Part shown: piece by piece, positions 1 through 6,827 of the stretch
Layout: each line of letters starts with the position of its first letter
Position numbering within the stretch: the stretch's first letter is position 1
Assembly: GCF_934772795.1 (NCBI RefSeq)
Contig: NZ_CAKVMR010000031.1
Span: 1-25,838 of the forward strand
Length of the DNA stretch: 25,838 bases
Direction: 5' to 3'
Source: an uncultured Holdemanella sp.
GTDB taxonomy: Bacteria; Bacillota_I; Bacilli_A; Erysipelotrichales; Erysipelotrichaceae
Notes under the pieces: model-generated
What the model saw: the letters and a program-made list of their open reading frames with translations, nothing else
What the model was told of the DNA's origin: nothing
Databases searched by the model: none
Translations under genes and position numbers: made by a program

Positions 1-207
1 GACAAAGGCCAGGTGGTGGTCTGCAATAAAAAAGTGAATAATGCGATCATTGAGAATCGAAACAAGATTATCAAGTGTATCAAGAACAACGCCAATGGCT
101 ACACCAACTGGTCTCGCTTCCGCAATCGCGTAATGTATGTACTCGATCCAAACGCTACATTCAGTCTGGAACCAAGGGAGAAACAATCATGGATGCACAA
201 GACATAA
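1..207 (+). pseudogene. C-terminal end of an ISL3-family transposase (cut by window edge)
   Basis: The reading frame is open from base 1 and encodes the last 68 residues of a protein whose 5' part lies outside the window. The segment NNAIIENRNKIIKCIKNNAN followed by GYTNWSRFRNRV is the typical C-terminal block of DDE transposases of the ISL3 type, and the Glu in AIIEN is the likely last catalytic acid. The tail after that (LDPNATFSLEPREKQ) is poorly conserved in this family. The element runs towards the rplT operon and ends near 472. Because only the 3' end is visible, I cannot say whether the transposase is intact or broken. It is entered as a pseudogene only because it is partial here. Confidence 0.75.
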
Positions 208-365
208 TTGAATTAATCGAATACTTCAGAACTCTTCAAGATAATGAAATGAAATTTGAAATCGAAGAACTACGAGGATACATAGACATAAGATTCGAAG
301 AATTATATGACAAATTAACTGAATACATTGATCTCAATTGTTCAGATTCAAATCACCCATTATAA
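189..365 (+). CDS. 58-aa small protein encoded inside the IS end
   Basis: ATG at 189 sits 8 nt after a good ribosome binding site (GGGAG, 176-180) and overlaps the last 19 nt of the transposase in another frame, so translational coupling is likely. The product starts MDAQDIIELIEYFRT, is acidic and predicted mostly helical, with a possible short coiled coil around residues 20-45. I recognise no family. The frame is open further upstream (75), but only the 189 start has a Shine-Dalgarno sequence. It is followed at once by a hairpin and the IS terminus, so it belongs to the element rather than to the host operon. Its function is unknown; a transposition accessory factor is one possibility. Confidence 0.5.
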   Translation: MDAQDIIELIEYFRTLQDNEMKFEIEELRGYIDIRFEELYDKLTEYIDLNCSDSNHPL

Positions 366-396
366 AAGGAGCAGAGATTTCAAATATCTCTGCTCC
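366..396. terminator. Perfect 11-bp hairpin at the end of the IS
   Basis: GGAGCAGAGAT (368-378) pairs with ATCTCTGCTCC (386-396) across a 7-nt loop. On the minus strand it is followed by TTTTATAA, so it would best stop transcripts coming from rplT into the element. On the plus strand there is no clear T-run. Confidence 0.55.
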
Positions 397-416
397 CTAG
401 TTAATAATCCTTTAAA

Positions 417-472
417 CACTCATAGGGTTTTCAACCCTACAATTCTTGAAGCCAACTCTTAGTCGACCCTAT
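417..472. mobile_element. Probable right terminus of the ISL3-type element
   Basis: Between the small ORF and rplT there is a compact AT-rich non-coding segment. It holds a 7-bp palindrome (TAGGGTT, 423-429, with AACCCTA, 433-439) and then an end that reads ATAGGGTCGACTAAGAG on the minus strand (472 inward). ISL3 elements have imperfect terminal repeats of about 15-40 bp next to the transposase 3' end, so the boundary is placed near 472. The left end is outside the window, so neither the repeat nor a target duplication can be confirmed. Confidence 0.35.
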
Positions 473-496
473 CTAATTGCGGATTACCCAGTTTAA

Positions 497-856
497 TTAT
501 GCATTTAAAGCTGCTTTTGCTTCTTCGCAAAGTTTAGTGAAGCCTTCAGCATCGTGAATAGCCATTTCACTTAACATTTTACGGTTGATAGCAATATTAG
601 CTAATTTTAATCCGTGCATTAAACGAGAGTATGATAAGTCGTTCATACGTGCAGCTGCATTAATACGTGTAATCCAGATTTTACGCATGTTTCCTTTTAA
701 CTTACGACGGTCGTTGTATGCATATCTGAATGAATGCATTACCTGCTCATTTGCAGTTTTGTATAATGTATGTTTTGATCCAAAGTATCCTTTGGCAAGT
801 TTCAACACTTTTTTTCTACGAGCGCGTGAAACTGTTCCACCTTTAACTCTTGCCAT
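497..856 (-). CDS. rplT: 50S ribosomal protein L20
   Basis: At 119 residues this has the usual length for L20. The N-terminus (MARVKGGTVSRARRKKVLKL) and the helical body (GYFGSKHTLYKTANEQV, RRKLKGNMRKIWITRINAAA) are the family hallmarks. L20 binds 23S rRNA early in large-subunit assembly. In Firmicutes it also represses its own operon by binding the leader upstream of infC, and such a leader is present here at about 1651-1776. It is the last gene of infC-rpmI-rplT. An AGGAGG-like sequence (seen as cctcctt on the plus strand) precedes the start. There is no hairpin between its stop and the IS end at 472, so the native terminator may have been displaced by the insertion. Confidence 0.98.
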   Translation of the reverse strand: MARVKGGTVSRARRKKVLKLAKGYFGSKHTLYKTANEQVMHSFRYAYNDRRKLKGNMRKIWITRINAAARMNDLSYSRLMHGLKLANIAINRKMLSEMAIHDAEGFTKLCEEAKAALNA

Positions 857-874
857 TCTTTATATCCTCCTTAA

Positions 875-1069
875 TTACTTAACTAACATTTCCTTAATAC
901 GTTTGTAATCTGTAGCATGTACAGTACCTGGTTTAGCTAAGTGACGACGTTGTTTCTTAGTCTTTCCATGGAAACGGTGAGATGTATAAGCGTGAGATCT
1001 CTTTAATTTTCCAGAACCTGTCTTTTTTACACGTTTTGCTAATCCTCTGTGGCTCTTCATTTTAGGCAT
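875..1069 (-). CDS. rpmI: 50S ribosomal protein L35
   Basis: A 64-residue, very basic protein starting MPKMKSHRGLAKRVKKTGSG, the diagnostic N-terminus of L35. It is a structural protein of the large subunit. It lies 18 nt upstream of rplT and 13 nt downstream of infC, the standard order in Bacillota. An AGGAGG-type ribosome binding site (tcctcc on the plus strand) lies just before the start. Nothing is unusual. Confidence 0.98.
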   Translation of the reverse strand: MPKMKSHRGLAKRVKKTGSGKLKRSHAYTSHRFHGKTKKQRRHLAKPGTVHATDYKRIKEMLVK

Positions 1070-1082
1070 AGTCTAGTCCTCC

Positions 1083-1622
1083 TTACTTCTTTTTAGGTGC
1101 CAACACTGTTGACATCGTATTACCTTCCATTGAAGGTTTTTTCTCAACGATAGCTACTTCATCCATAGCTTCGATGAAGTCATTCATGATCTTACGACCA
1201 ACTTCCAAGCGAGTGATCAAACGACCACGGAATCGCATATCAATCTTTACTTTCATACCCGCTTCGATCCATTTTGACGTCTGACGAACTTTTGTTTCAA
1301 AATCGTGTGTATCGATAATCGGCGATAAACGCAAAGATTTAACTTCAACAACATGTTGCTTACGCTTAGCTTCTTTTGCTTTTTTCTGTTGTTCGAAATG
1401 ATAACGACCATAGTCTAAAACTTTACACACGGCCGGACGCGCCTTGGGTGCAACACACAACAAATCTAAATTTTGTTTGTATGCAATGTCCAATGCTTCT
1501 TTTTTTGACATAACTCCCAATTGTTCTCCATCCGCATTGATGACAAGAACTTCTCTAAACGGAATCTTTTCGTTAAACAAATCATCGTTTACATTATTTG
1601 GGGCAACTTTTCTGTTATTGAT
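1083..1622 (-). CDS. infC: Translation initiation factor IF-3
   Basis: IF3 binds the 30S subunit and checks start-codon and initiator-tRNA pairing. Both domains are visible: the N-terminal domain (FNEKIPFREVLVI, NLDLLCVAPKARPAVCKVLD) and the C-terminal domain (KSLRLSPIIDTHDFETK, MRFRGRLI, MEGNTMSTVLAPKKK). The only in-frame ATG near the beginning (1634) lies directly against the Shine-Dalgarno sequence AAAAGG (1640-1635) and cannot be spaced for initiation. An ATC codon at 1622-1620 lies 6 nt after AAGGATGGTG, so the start is placed there. IF3 genes commonly use AUU or AUC, which lets IF3 repress its own translation. If the ATG were used, the protein would be 183 residues instead of 179. The gene leads infC-rpmI-rplT and is preceded by an attenuator. 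Confidence 0.93.
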   Translation of the reverse strand: MNNRKVAPNNVNDDLFNEKIPFREVLVINADGEQLGVMSKKEALDIAYKQNLDLLCVAPKARPAVCKVLDYGRYHFEQQKKAKEAKRKQHVVEVKSLRLSPIIDTHDFETKVRQTSKWIEAGMKVKIDMRFRGRLITRLEVGRKIMNDFIEAMDEVAIVEKKPSMEGNTMSTVLAPKKK

Positions 1623-1650
1623 ATTCGACACCATCCTTTTTCATTTTTCC

Positions 1651-1680
1651 AAAAAGAAAATGGGTGCATTTCGCACCCAT
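1651..1680 (-). terminator. Attenuator hairpin of the infC leader
   Basis: In the RNA, ATGGGTGC pairs with GCACCCAT (1660-1667 with 1673-1680; loop 1668-1672) and is followed by TTTTCTTTTT. It is a full intrinsic terminator placed between the operon promoter and infC, so it must act conditionally. Confidence 0.8.
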
Positions 1681-1776
1681 CACTCTTTTAAACGAATTCA
1701 AACTGAATTGGCCGTGAACCTATGTCCCTTAGACATCAGGTGAGAAGGGGTGCTTCTATCTTTCCATTTCTTTTAC
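1651..1776 (-). promoter_or_regulatory. L20-type leader RNA of infC-rpmI-rplT
   Basis: The leader of about 125 nt between the promoter (1783-1811) and infC contains a small hairpin (ATGTC...GACAT around 1722-1736) and ends in an intrinsic terminator. The upstream GCACCC (RNA strand of 1748-1753) is complementary to GGGTGC in the 5' arm of that terminator, so the two structures exclude each other. This is an antiterminator/terminator design. L20-responsive leaders ahead of infC are established in Bacillus. Assignment here rests on position and architecture, not on a covariance search. Confidence 0.65.
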
Positions 1777-1782
1777 TCATTG

Positions 1783-1811
1783 ATAATACCACACACATAT
1801 GGTTTATTCAA
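1783..1811 (-). promoter_or_regulatory. Sigma-A-type promoter of infC operon
   Basis: TTGAAT (1811-1806), a 17-bp spacer, and TATTAT (1788-1783). The predicted start near 1776 gives the attenuating leader. Confidence 0.75.
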
Positions 1812-1821
1812 TATCTTTTTT

Positions 1822-1850
1822 CAAAAAAATAAAGTCGAATAAATCGACTT
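1822..1850 (-). terminator. Terminator of tRNA-Lys
   Basis: AAGTCGA (1832-1838) pairs with TCGACTT (1844-1850), loop of 5, followed on the minus strand by TATTTTTTT. It separates the tRNA from the infC promoter. Confidence 0.8.
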
Positions 1851-1861
1851 AAACACATAAA

Positions 1862-1937
1862 TGGTGGACTCTTGGGGATTCGAACCCCAGACCCACTGAT
1901 TAAGAGTCAGTTGCTCTGCCAGCTGAGCTAAGAGTCC
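1862..1937 (-). tRNA. tRNA-Lys, anticodon CTT
   Basis: A 76-nt cloverleaf with encoded CCA. The acceptor stem is GGACTCT/AGAGTCC, the D arm holds AGCTCAGCTGGCAGAGC, the anticodon stem is ACTGA/TCAGT around loop CTCTTAA (anticodon CTT), and the T arm has GGTTCGAATCC. The discriminator base is A. It has its own promoter upstream and terminator downstream, so it is a single-gene transcription unit placed between the ABC-F gene and the infC operon. Confidence 0.97.
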
Positions 1938-1955
1938 ATTTATCAGTGCCCATAT

Positions 1956-1984
1956 ATATTACCACGGCTTATTTTTAAATGCAA
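1956..1984 (-). promoter_or_regulatory. Promoter of tRNA-Lys
   Basis: TTGCAT (1984-1979), a 17-bp spacer, TAATAT (1961-1956) with an extended TGG just before it. The predicted start near 1949 is 12 nt upstream of the mature tRNA 5' end. Confidence 0.7.
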
Positions 1985-1993
1985 CTACTTTTT

Positions 1994-2023
1994 CAAAAAA
2001 AATAAGGTGTCAATCGACACCCT
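1994..2023 (-). terminator. Terminator of the ABC-F gene
   Basis: GGTGTC/GACACC (2006-2011 with 2016-2021, loop AATC on the plus strand) followed on the minus strand by TTATTTTTTTT. The stem touches the stop codon of the ABC-F gene. Confidence 0.8.
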
Positions 2024-3884
2024 ATTCCATCATAGCCATTTTTTCTTCCCACTCCTGCATCAATGCAGCAATCTCGTTATGCTTATCATCTATTTTCGCA
2101 TCTAACTCTTCCATCTTACGATAATCTTGATAATATTCTGGTTCATACCTCAATTCTCGCATAGCCTCTAAATCTTGTTCTGCTTCCTCTAAAAGCACTT
2201 CTAGTTTTGCGACACGATTCTTAATTGCTTTTAAATCCGTAAAAGATACCGTTTGTGGCTTAACTTCTTTTTCGACCTTGACAACCGATTCTACCAATTC
2301 ATTGCTTGCCTTTTTCTCTAAGTACTCTTCATAATTCAAATCATATACTTTACTGATTGAACCCATCTCTAGTACACGCGTAGCCATCTTCTTTAAAAAC
2401 ATACGGTCATGCGATACAAACAGAATGGTTCCATCATATTTTTCTAAAGCAGACTCCAAAGCTTCCTTAGCCGGAATATCTAAGTGGTTTGTAGGCTCAT
2501 CCAACAATAAAACATTATCATGTTCTAACATTAATTTAGCTAAAGCCAAACGAACTCTTTCGCCTCCCGACAAATCATTCACTTCTTTAAACACTTCATC
2601 CTGCGTAAATAAAAAACTAGCCAATGTATTACGAATCTGTGTTTGCGTCGCATCCGGATCCATATCCCACAATTCATCCAATACATTCTTACTAGACTTC
2701 ATCTGAGCACTTTCCTGATTGAAATACCCCACATCAATTTGATGACCAAATTTAAAGCTTCCCGATATACTTGGAAGTTCCTTGACTAAAGTCTTGATCA
2801 AAGTTGATTTACCAATTCCATTCGGACCAACAATAGCCATTCTTTGCCCTTGTAACAACTGAAAAGAAACTTCAGACAATACTTTATCATAGCCAACCTT
2901 TAAGTCTTCCACTTCAAGAACCTGTTTACCACCTTTTCTTGCACAAGTAAACACAGCCTTCATCTGACTTGTATCTGAAGTACTATCTTCGATTCTGTCC
3001 ATGCGATCCAAATACTTCTGTTTACTCTTCGCAAAAGCAGCCTTGTTCTTTTTATATCTAAATTTTTCAATCAAATCCTCTAAACGATGAATCTCTTGTT
3101 GTTGTCGAATATAAGCCTCATGATTCTTTTTCAGATATTCATCTTTCGCCTTTAAATAATGTGAGTAATCCCCCACATATCTTTGAGTTTTACCAAATTC
3201 AATTTCCACGATTTCATCTACAACATGATCCAAGAACATACGGTCATGGCTGACTAAAACAACCGCGAAAGGATAATGCTTCACATAATTTTCAAGCCAT
3301 TCAATAGCTGCAATATCCAAATGGTTTGTCGGTTCATCCAACAATAAGATGTCTGGTTTTGTCAACAATAGTTTAACTAAGGCAATTCTTGTTTTTTGAC
3401 CAGAACTAAATTCACACAATTTTTTATTTAAATCACTTTCATCAAATTGAAAATGGAAAAATACATTCTTTAATTCCACCTCATATTGATATCCATTCAA
3501 TGCCTCAAAGCGCGTCTGTAGTGCATCATACTTTTCAAGTTGTTTCTCACTTGAATCCGTTTTAAGCACTTCTGCCTGTGCATTTAACTGCTTTTCCAAT
3601 TCACGAACTTTGTCAAAAGCCGTTAAAAGTTCTTCATATACTGTCTTTTCTTCATCCACAAAAGTAATCTGTGCCAAATACCCAATATTTGTACCATTCA
3701 AAACCATACGTGACCCTGAATCATAGTTTTCTTGTCCACATATAATTTTCATCAACGTTGTTTTACCACAGCCATTACGACCAACCAACGCAATCTTTTC
3801 ATTATCACGCACTTGGAAGTTTGCCCCTGCCAAAACTGTTTTTGCTCCAAATGACTTTTGTATATTACTCAATTGTAACTTCAT
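2022..3884 (-). CDS. ABC-F family ATPase (translation-associated, YdiF-like)
   Basis: A 620-residue protein with two ABC ATPase domains and no membrane segment, the ABC-F plan. Domain 1: Walker A GRNGCGKTT (35-43), signature FSSGQ (159-163), Walker B LLLDEPTNHLD (180-190). A charged helical linker (about 245-305, the P-site tRNA-interaction motif region) follows. Domain 2: Walker A GPNGIGKST (353-361), signature LSGGE (438-442), LLLDEPTNHLD (459-469). The last 80 residues form a probable coiled coil. ABC-F proteins bind the ribosomal E site and resolve stalled complexes; some give antibiotic resistance. The opening SFGAKTVL and long C-terminal coil resemble Bacillus YdiF more than Uup or EttA. 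Housekeeping is more likely than resistance, but sequence alone cannot decide. It begins 10 nt after the amidase-like gene, so the two are probably co-transcribed. Confidence 0.9.
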   Translation of the reverse strand: MKLQLSNIQKSFGAKTVLAGANFQVRDNEKIALVGRNGCGKTTLMKIICGQENYDSGSRMVLNGTNIGYLAQITFVDEEKTVYEELLTAFDKVRELEKQLNAQAEVLKTDSSEKQLEKYDALQTRFEALNGYQYEVELKNVFFHFQFDESDLNKKLCEFSSGQKTRIALVKLLLTKPDILLLDEPTNHLDIAAIEWLENYVKHYPFAVVLVSHDRMFLDHVVDEIVEIEFGKTQRYVGDYSHYLKAKDEYLKKNHEAYIRQQQEIHRLEDLIEKFRYKKNKAAFAKSKQKYLDRMDRIEDSTSDTSQMKAVFTCARKGGKQVLEVEDLKVGYDKVLSEVSFQLLQGQRMAIVGPNGIGKSTLIKTLVKELPSISGSFKFGHQIDVGYFNQESAQMKSSKNVLDELWDMDPDATQTQIRNTLASFLFTQDEVFKEVNDLSGGERVRLALAKLMLEHDNVLLLDEPTNHLDIPAKEALESALEKYDGTILFVSHDRMFLKKMATRVLEMGSISKVYDLNYEEYLEKKASNELVESVVKVEKEVKPQTVSFTDLKAIKNRVAKLEVLLEEAEQDLEAMRELRYEPEYYQDYRKMEELDAKIDDKHNEIAALMQEWEEKMAMME

Positions 3885-3893
3885 ACTATCACC

Positions 3894-5180
3894 CTAAATT
3901 TCAAAATATCTTACAATACCTTTAACTAGCACTTTCGCTAATGCATCCTCATTGTCGTTAAAATAGGAAACGCTTGAAGAATTCATTGCGCTCGCATATG
4001 AAAAATAAAGACCATACATTCCATACGCATTTTTATATTCTGCATTCTTCATCTCATCCCCATAAACACCAGTGTATGTTGCTCTTCCACCAGTTTCTCT
4101 TAATTGCGGATACAATTCATATTTTTTCACTTCGCCATTTTCATCTTCCGCAAACGAATCATATAACACACCATTTTCCTGCGTACTATTCGTTCTTGCC
4201 GCATACAATGTCAATCCACTTTGTTCCACATAATATGAGATTGTATTGGCCAACCCACTATTTGTATATGGACTTGCCATCATATAAGGCGCATCAACAT
4301 TTTCATCATAGCTTGCACCCAAGGCAATATATAATTTAGCCTTTGCCTTATAACCACGAGCTGGACGACCATCTGCACCATAATAACCAGGTGTTTCGTT
4401 TTCTTTACGTAAGATTTTTACCTTTAATCCCTTTTCTTCTAATTCCTTCTTTAATTTTTTTGCGAATTCCATAGAAGAAGTTGGTTCATCTAAAATTGAC
4501 GTGCTTGCACCATAATCCACCGTATTCGAAATGTAATTCATCGCATTTCCACATGGATCGATTACTACATCATATACATTGGATTTTGGAATGTGCTTTG
4601 TGACAATAATAAACGCATAGTTTTTCTTTAAGTGAATATCATACTCTTTTAAAGCCTCTTTATCGGCCACAAACGTAATATCTTTCACCTTTTTATTACG
4701 ACGCATTGTTGTGATTGTCTTTGCCTTAAAGGCATCATCAAAATAGATACGTTCTTTTTCATAATGATCATATGTATATAGTTCATAAATCCCTTCTTTT
4801 AAAGAACCTAAATCTATACCTGAATCCACTTTTCCATTAAATGTAAAACTTGTAATGGCATCGTTCATCACATTTCTTAGAACAATGTTATTGCCTTGCA
4901 TTTTATCCGTTGTCTTTGTACCATACTTATCTTTATACAAAGACAACGTTTCCCCATAAACTAAATAATCACTTAGTCGATAGGATCCATCAAATTTAGT
5001 CTCCACCTTTTTCTGCAATTTCTCAACATCCACTGTATCCAAATAAGATTGTGACAACTTATCTATTTCTGTTGGTCTTGATGCATATAAAAAAACACAA
5101 ACAACCGCAATAGCGATTGTAACAACTCCAACGATCATCGTGCTTAAATTTCTCTTATTAACTACTCTTACTTTTTTCAT
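3894..5180 (-). CDS. Membrane-anchored amidase_3-fold protein, apparently inactive
   Basis: A 428-residue protein with one N-terminal membrane segment (residues about 14-33), a region without a recognised family (40-200), and a C-terminal part shaped like zinc-dependent N-acetylmuramoyl-L-alanine amidase (amidase_3; about 203-428). The fold cues are VYDVVIDP (202-209), FAKKLKKELEEKGLKVKILR (239-258), KLYIALGAS (282-290) and the final VKGIVRYF. The expected DPGHGG is DPCGNA and the expected SIHAN is ALGAS, so both zinc histidines are glycine; only the metal Glu (232) may remain. The catalytic Glu of the usual VExGFxSN is also not seen (FSYASAMNS). It is probably an outside-facing cell-wall binding or regulatory protein. 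The start is uncertain, because AAGGGG lies very close to the ATG. Confidence 0.7.
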   Translation of the reverse strand: MKKVRVVNKRNLSTMIVGVVTIAIAVVCVFLYASRPTEIDKLSQSYLDTVDVEKLQKKVETKFDGSYRLSDYLVYGETLSLYKDKYGTKTTDKMQGNNIVLRNVMNDAITSFTFNGKVDSGIDLGSLKEGIYELYTYDHYEKERIYFDDAFKAKTITTMRRNKKVKDITFVADKEALKEYDIHLKKNYAFIIVTKHIPKSNVYDVVIDPCGNAMNYISNTVDYGASTSILDEPTSSMEFAKKLKKELEEKGLKVKILRKENETPGYYGADGRPARGYKAKAKLYIALGASYDENVDAPYMMASPYTNSGLANTISYYVEQSGLTLYAARTNSTQENGVLYDSFAEDENGEVKKYELYPQLRETGGRATYTGVYGDEMKNAEYKNAYGMYGLYFSYASAMNSSSVSYFNDNEDALAKVLVKGIVRYFEI

Positions 5181-5204
5181 ACCCCTTATTTATATCACAC
5201 AAGA

Positions 5205-5231
5205 AAACAGGTATCAACGAGATACCTGTTT
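5205..5231 (-). terminator. Terminator after asnS
   Basis: An 11-bp stem AAACAGGTATC/GATACCTGTTT (5205-5215 with 5221-5231), loop of 5, followed on the minus strand by TCTTGTG. The stem is very stable but the T-run is weak. Confidence 0.6.
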
Positions 5232-5237
5232 AATTCA

Positions 5238-6593
5238 TTAGAAAATTAAGTTTCTTGGCGTACGTGGATATGGTTGAACATCACGAATATTCGCAACACC
5301 ACTTAAATACATCAACATACGATCAAATCCTAAACCGAATCCTGAGTGTTTGCATCCTCCAAAGCGACGTAAATCTAAATACCATTGTAATGTTTCTTGT
5401 TCCATTCCAATTTCTTTCATACGATTTACTAATACATCATAACGCTCTTCACGTTGAGAACCACCAACCAATTCTCCAACATAAGGAACTAATAAGTCAC
5501 ATGCTGCAACTGTTTTGTTGTCGTCATTGACACGCATATAGAATGCTTTAATATCTTTTGGATAATCCGTTAAGAAAACAGGACCATTTACGATTTTTTC
5601 GCAAATATAACGCTCGTGTTCACTCTGAAGATCCATACCCCAGAAAATATCCTGGTTTTCAAATTGATCTTTCGCTTTTTCCAAATATTCAATAGCCTTA
5701 GTATATGTCATTCTTTCAAAATGAGAGTTCGCAACATGAGTTACACGTTTAATACATTCTTTATCGATCATTGACGCAAAGAATTCCATTTCTTCTTTAG
5801 CATGTTCTAAACAATAGTTGATGCAATATTTGATCATTTCTTCAATGCAATCCATGTTGTCAGCTAAATCCGCAAATGCAAGTTCTGGTTCAATCATCCA
5901 GAATTCAGAAGCATGACGAGTTGTATTTGAGTTTTCTGCACGGAAAGTTGGACCAAAAGTATAAACATTACGATATGTTAATGCGAATGGTTCCACATGC
6001 AATTGTCCAGATACTGTAAGTTGAGCATGTTTTCCAAAGAAATCCTTGTCATATTTTGCATCTTCACGAGTTGTTACTGTGAAACATTCACCAGCACCTT
6101 CTGCATCGTTACCAGTGATTTCTGGTGTATGTACATATACGAATCCACGATCTTGGAAGAATGTGTGAATAGCCATACTTAATACACTTCTTAATCTAAA
6201 CATAGCATAGTATGTATTTGCACGAGGACGTACATGAGGAATTTCACGCATAAATTCAAAACTGTGACGTTTTTTCTGTAAAGGATAATCGTGATCACAT
6301 AGTCCTAAAACACTAATGCTTTCAGCTTGAATTTCAAATGGCTGTTTTGCATCTGGAGTACATACAAGTTTTCCTGTTACTTCCATAGCTGAACCTGTAG
6401 TAATTTTTGATACTTCATCAAAGTTTTCTAAGCTATCCGCATATACAACTTGCACATTTGAAAAAGTTGTTCCATCATTCAACGCAATAAATCCAACTGC
6501 CTTTGAATTACGATTTGTACGAACCCATCCTTGCAAAGTAATACTTTGTCCATCGTACTGTTCAAATGTTTCTTTTAATTTTTTTACTAACAT
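5238..6593 (-). CDS. asnS: Asparagine--tRNA ligase
   Basis: A 451-residue class IIb aminoacyl-tRNA synthetase that charges tRNA-Asn in the cytoplasm. The N-terminal OB-fold anticodon-binding domain (about 15-100: ITLQGWVRTNRNSKAVGFI) precedes the catalytic core, with motif 2 around FRAENSNTTRHASEFWMIEP (218-237) and motif 3 GLGFDRMLMY (420-429). The C-terminus PYPRTPRNLIF is typical of AsnRS. Start: ATG at 6593, with GAAGGGAG 5 nt upstream; an in-frame TTG 15 nt earlier lies inside that ribosome binding site and is rejected. A T-box leader with an asparagine specifier (AAC) precedes the gene, so transcription should rise when tRNA-Asn is uncharged. A hairpin ends the unit at 5205-5231. Confidence 0.97.
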   Translation of the reverse strand: MLVKKLKETFEQYDGQSITLQGWVRTNRNSKAVGFIALNDGTTFSNVQVVYADSLENFDEVSKITTGSAMEVTGKLVCTPDAKQPFEIQAESISVLGLCDHDYPLQKKRHSFEFMREIPHVRPRANTYYAMFRLRSVLSMAIHTFFQDRGFVYVHTPEITGNDAEGAGECFTVTTREDAKYDKDFFGKHAQLTVSGQLHVEPFALTYRNVYTFGPTFRAENSNTTRHASEFWMIEPELAFADLADNMDCIEEMIKYCINYCLEHAKEEMEFFASMIDKECIKRVTHVANSHFERMTYTKAIEYLEKAKDQFENQDIFWGMDLQSEHERYICEKIVNGPVFLTDYPKDIKAFYMRVNDDNKTVAACDLLVPYVGELVGGSQREERYDVLVNRMKEIGMEQETLQWYLDLRRFGGCKHSGFGLGFDRMLMYLSGVANIRDVQPYPRTPRNLIF

Positions 6594-6608
6594 AGTTTCT
6601 CCCTTCAA

Positions 6609-6806
6609 AATAAAAAAAACGTTCCTTAATTAAAAGGAACGATTATTACCGCGGTACCATCCTGTTTCATCACACGTATGTATGCACTCAATTGGAATTT
6701 AACGCATTCCACACGTTACTGTCTACTTAATTTCTCCAGTACGACTCCACAGGTGTTATCAATCCAAACTTGCACCGTCTATTTTCACCTAACAAGACTC
6801 TCTTTA
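6609..6806 (-). promoter_or_regulatory. T-box leader of asnS, specifier AAC (Asn)
   Basis: Reading on the minus strand: AAAGAGAGTC opens stem I near 6805; GATAACACCTGTGGAGT (6760-6744) carries the specifier AAC (6757-6755) followed by the usual TGGAGT context; the T-box sequence AGGATGGTACCGCGG is at 6663-6649; and a terminator follows. T-boxes bind the matching tRNA and, if it is uncharged, switch to antitermination. The specifier matches the downstream synthetase. No clear promoter is visible; the leader begins about 20 nt after rex ends, so read-through from rex is possible. Confidence 0.93.
6611..6641 (-). terminator. Conditional terminator of the asnS T-box
   Basis: CGTTCCTT/AAGGAACG (6620-6627 with 6634-6641), loop of 6, followed on the minus strand by eight T residues. 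The GGAACG arm lies just 3' of the T-box sequence, as expected for the switch. Confidence 0.9.
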
Positions 6807-6827
6807 CATGTTCGTTTTGGACGACTT

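Noticed and set aside
585..908. 107-codon plus-strand ORF over rplT
   Set aside because: Shadow of a ribosomal protein gene; no supporting signals.
3974..4339. 121-codon plus-strand ORF antisense to the amidase-like gene
   Set aside because: It is His/Ser-rich, low in complexity, has no ribosome binding site, and mirrors the minus-strand coding sequence.
5189..5217. TTGATA-17-TATAAA on the minus strand before the amidase-like gene
   Set aside because: The predicted transcription start would fall after the ribosome binding site and almost on the ATG, and the -35 lies in the asnS terminator. It could only give a leaderless mRNA, so it is not called a promoter.
5205..5218. 14-mer AAACAGGTATCAAC shared with 23257-23270
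   Set aside because: One match of this length is expected by chance between AT-rich segments of this size, and each copy is explained by a separate hairpin.
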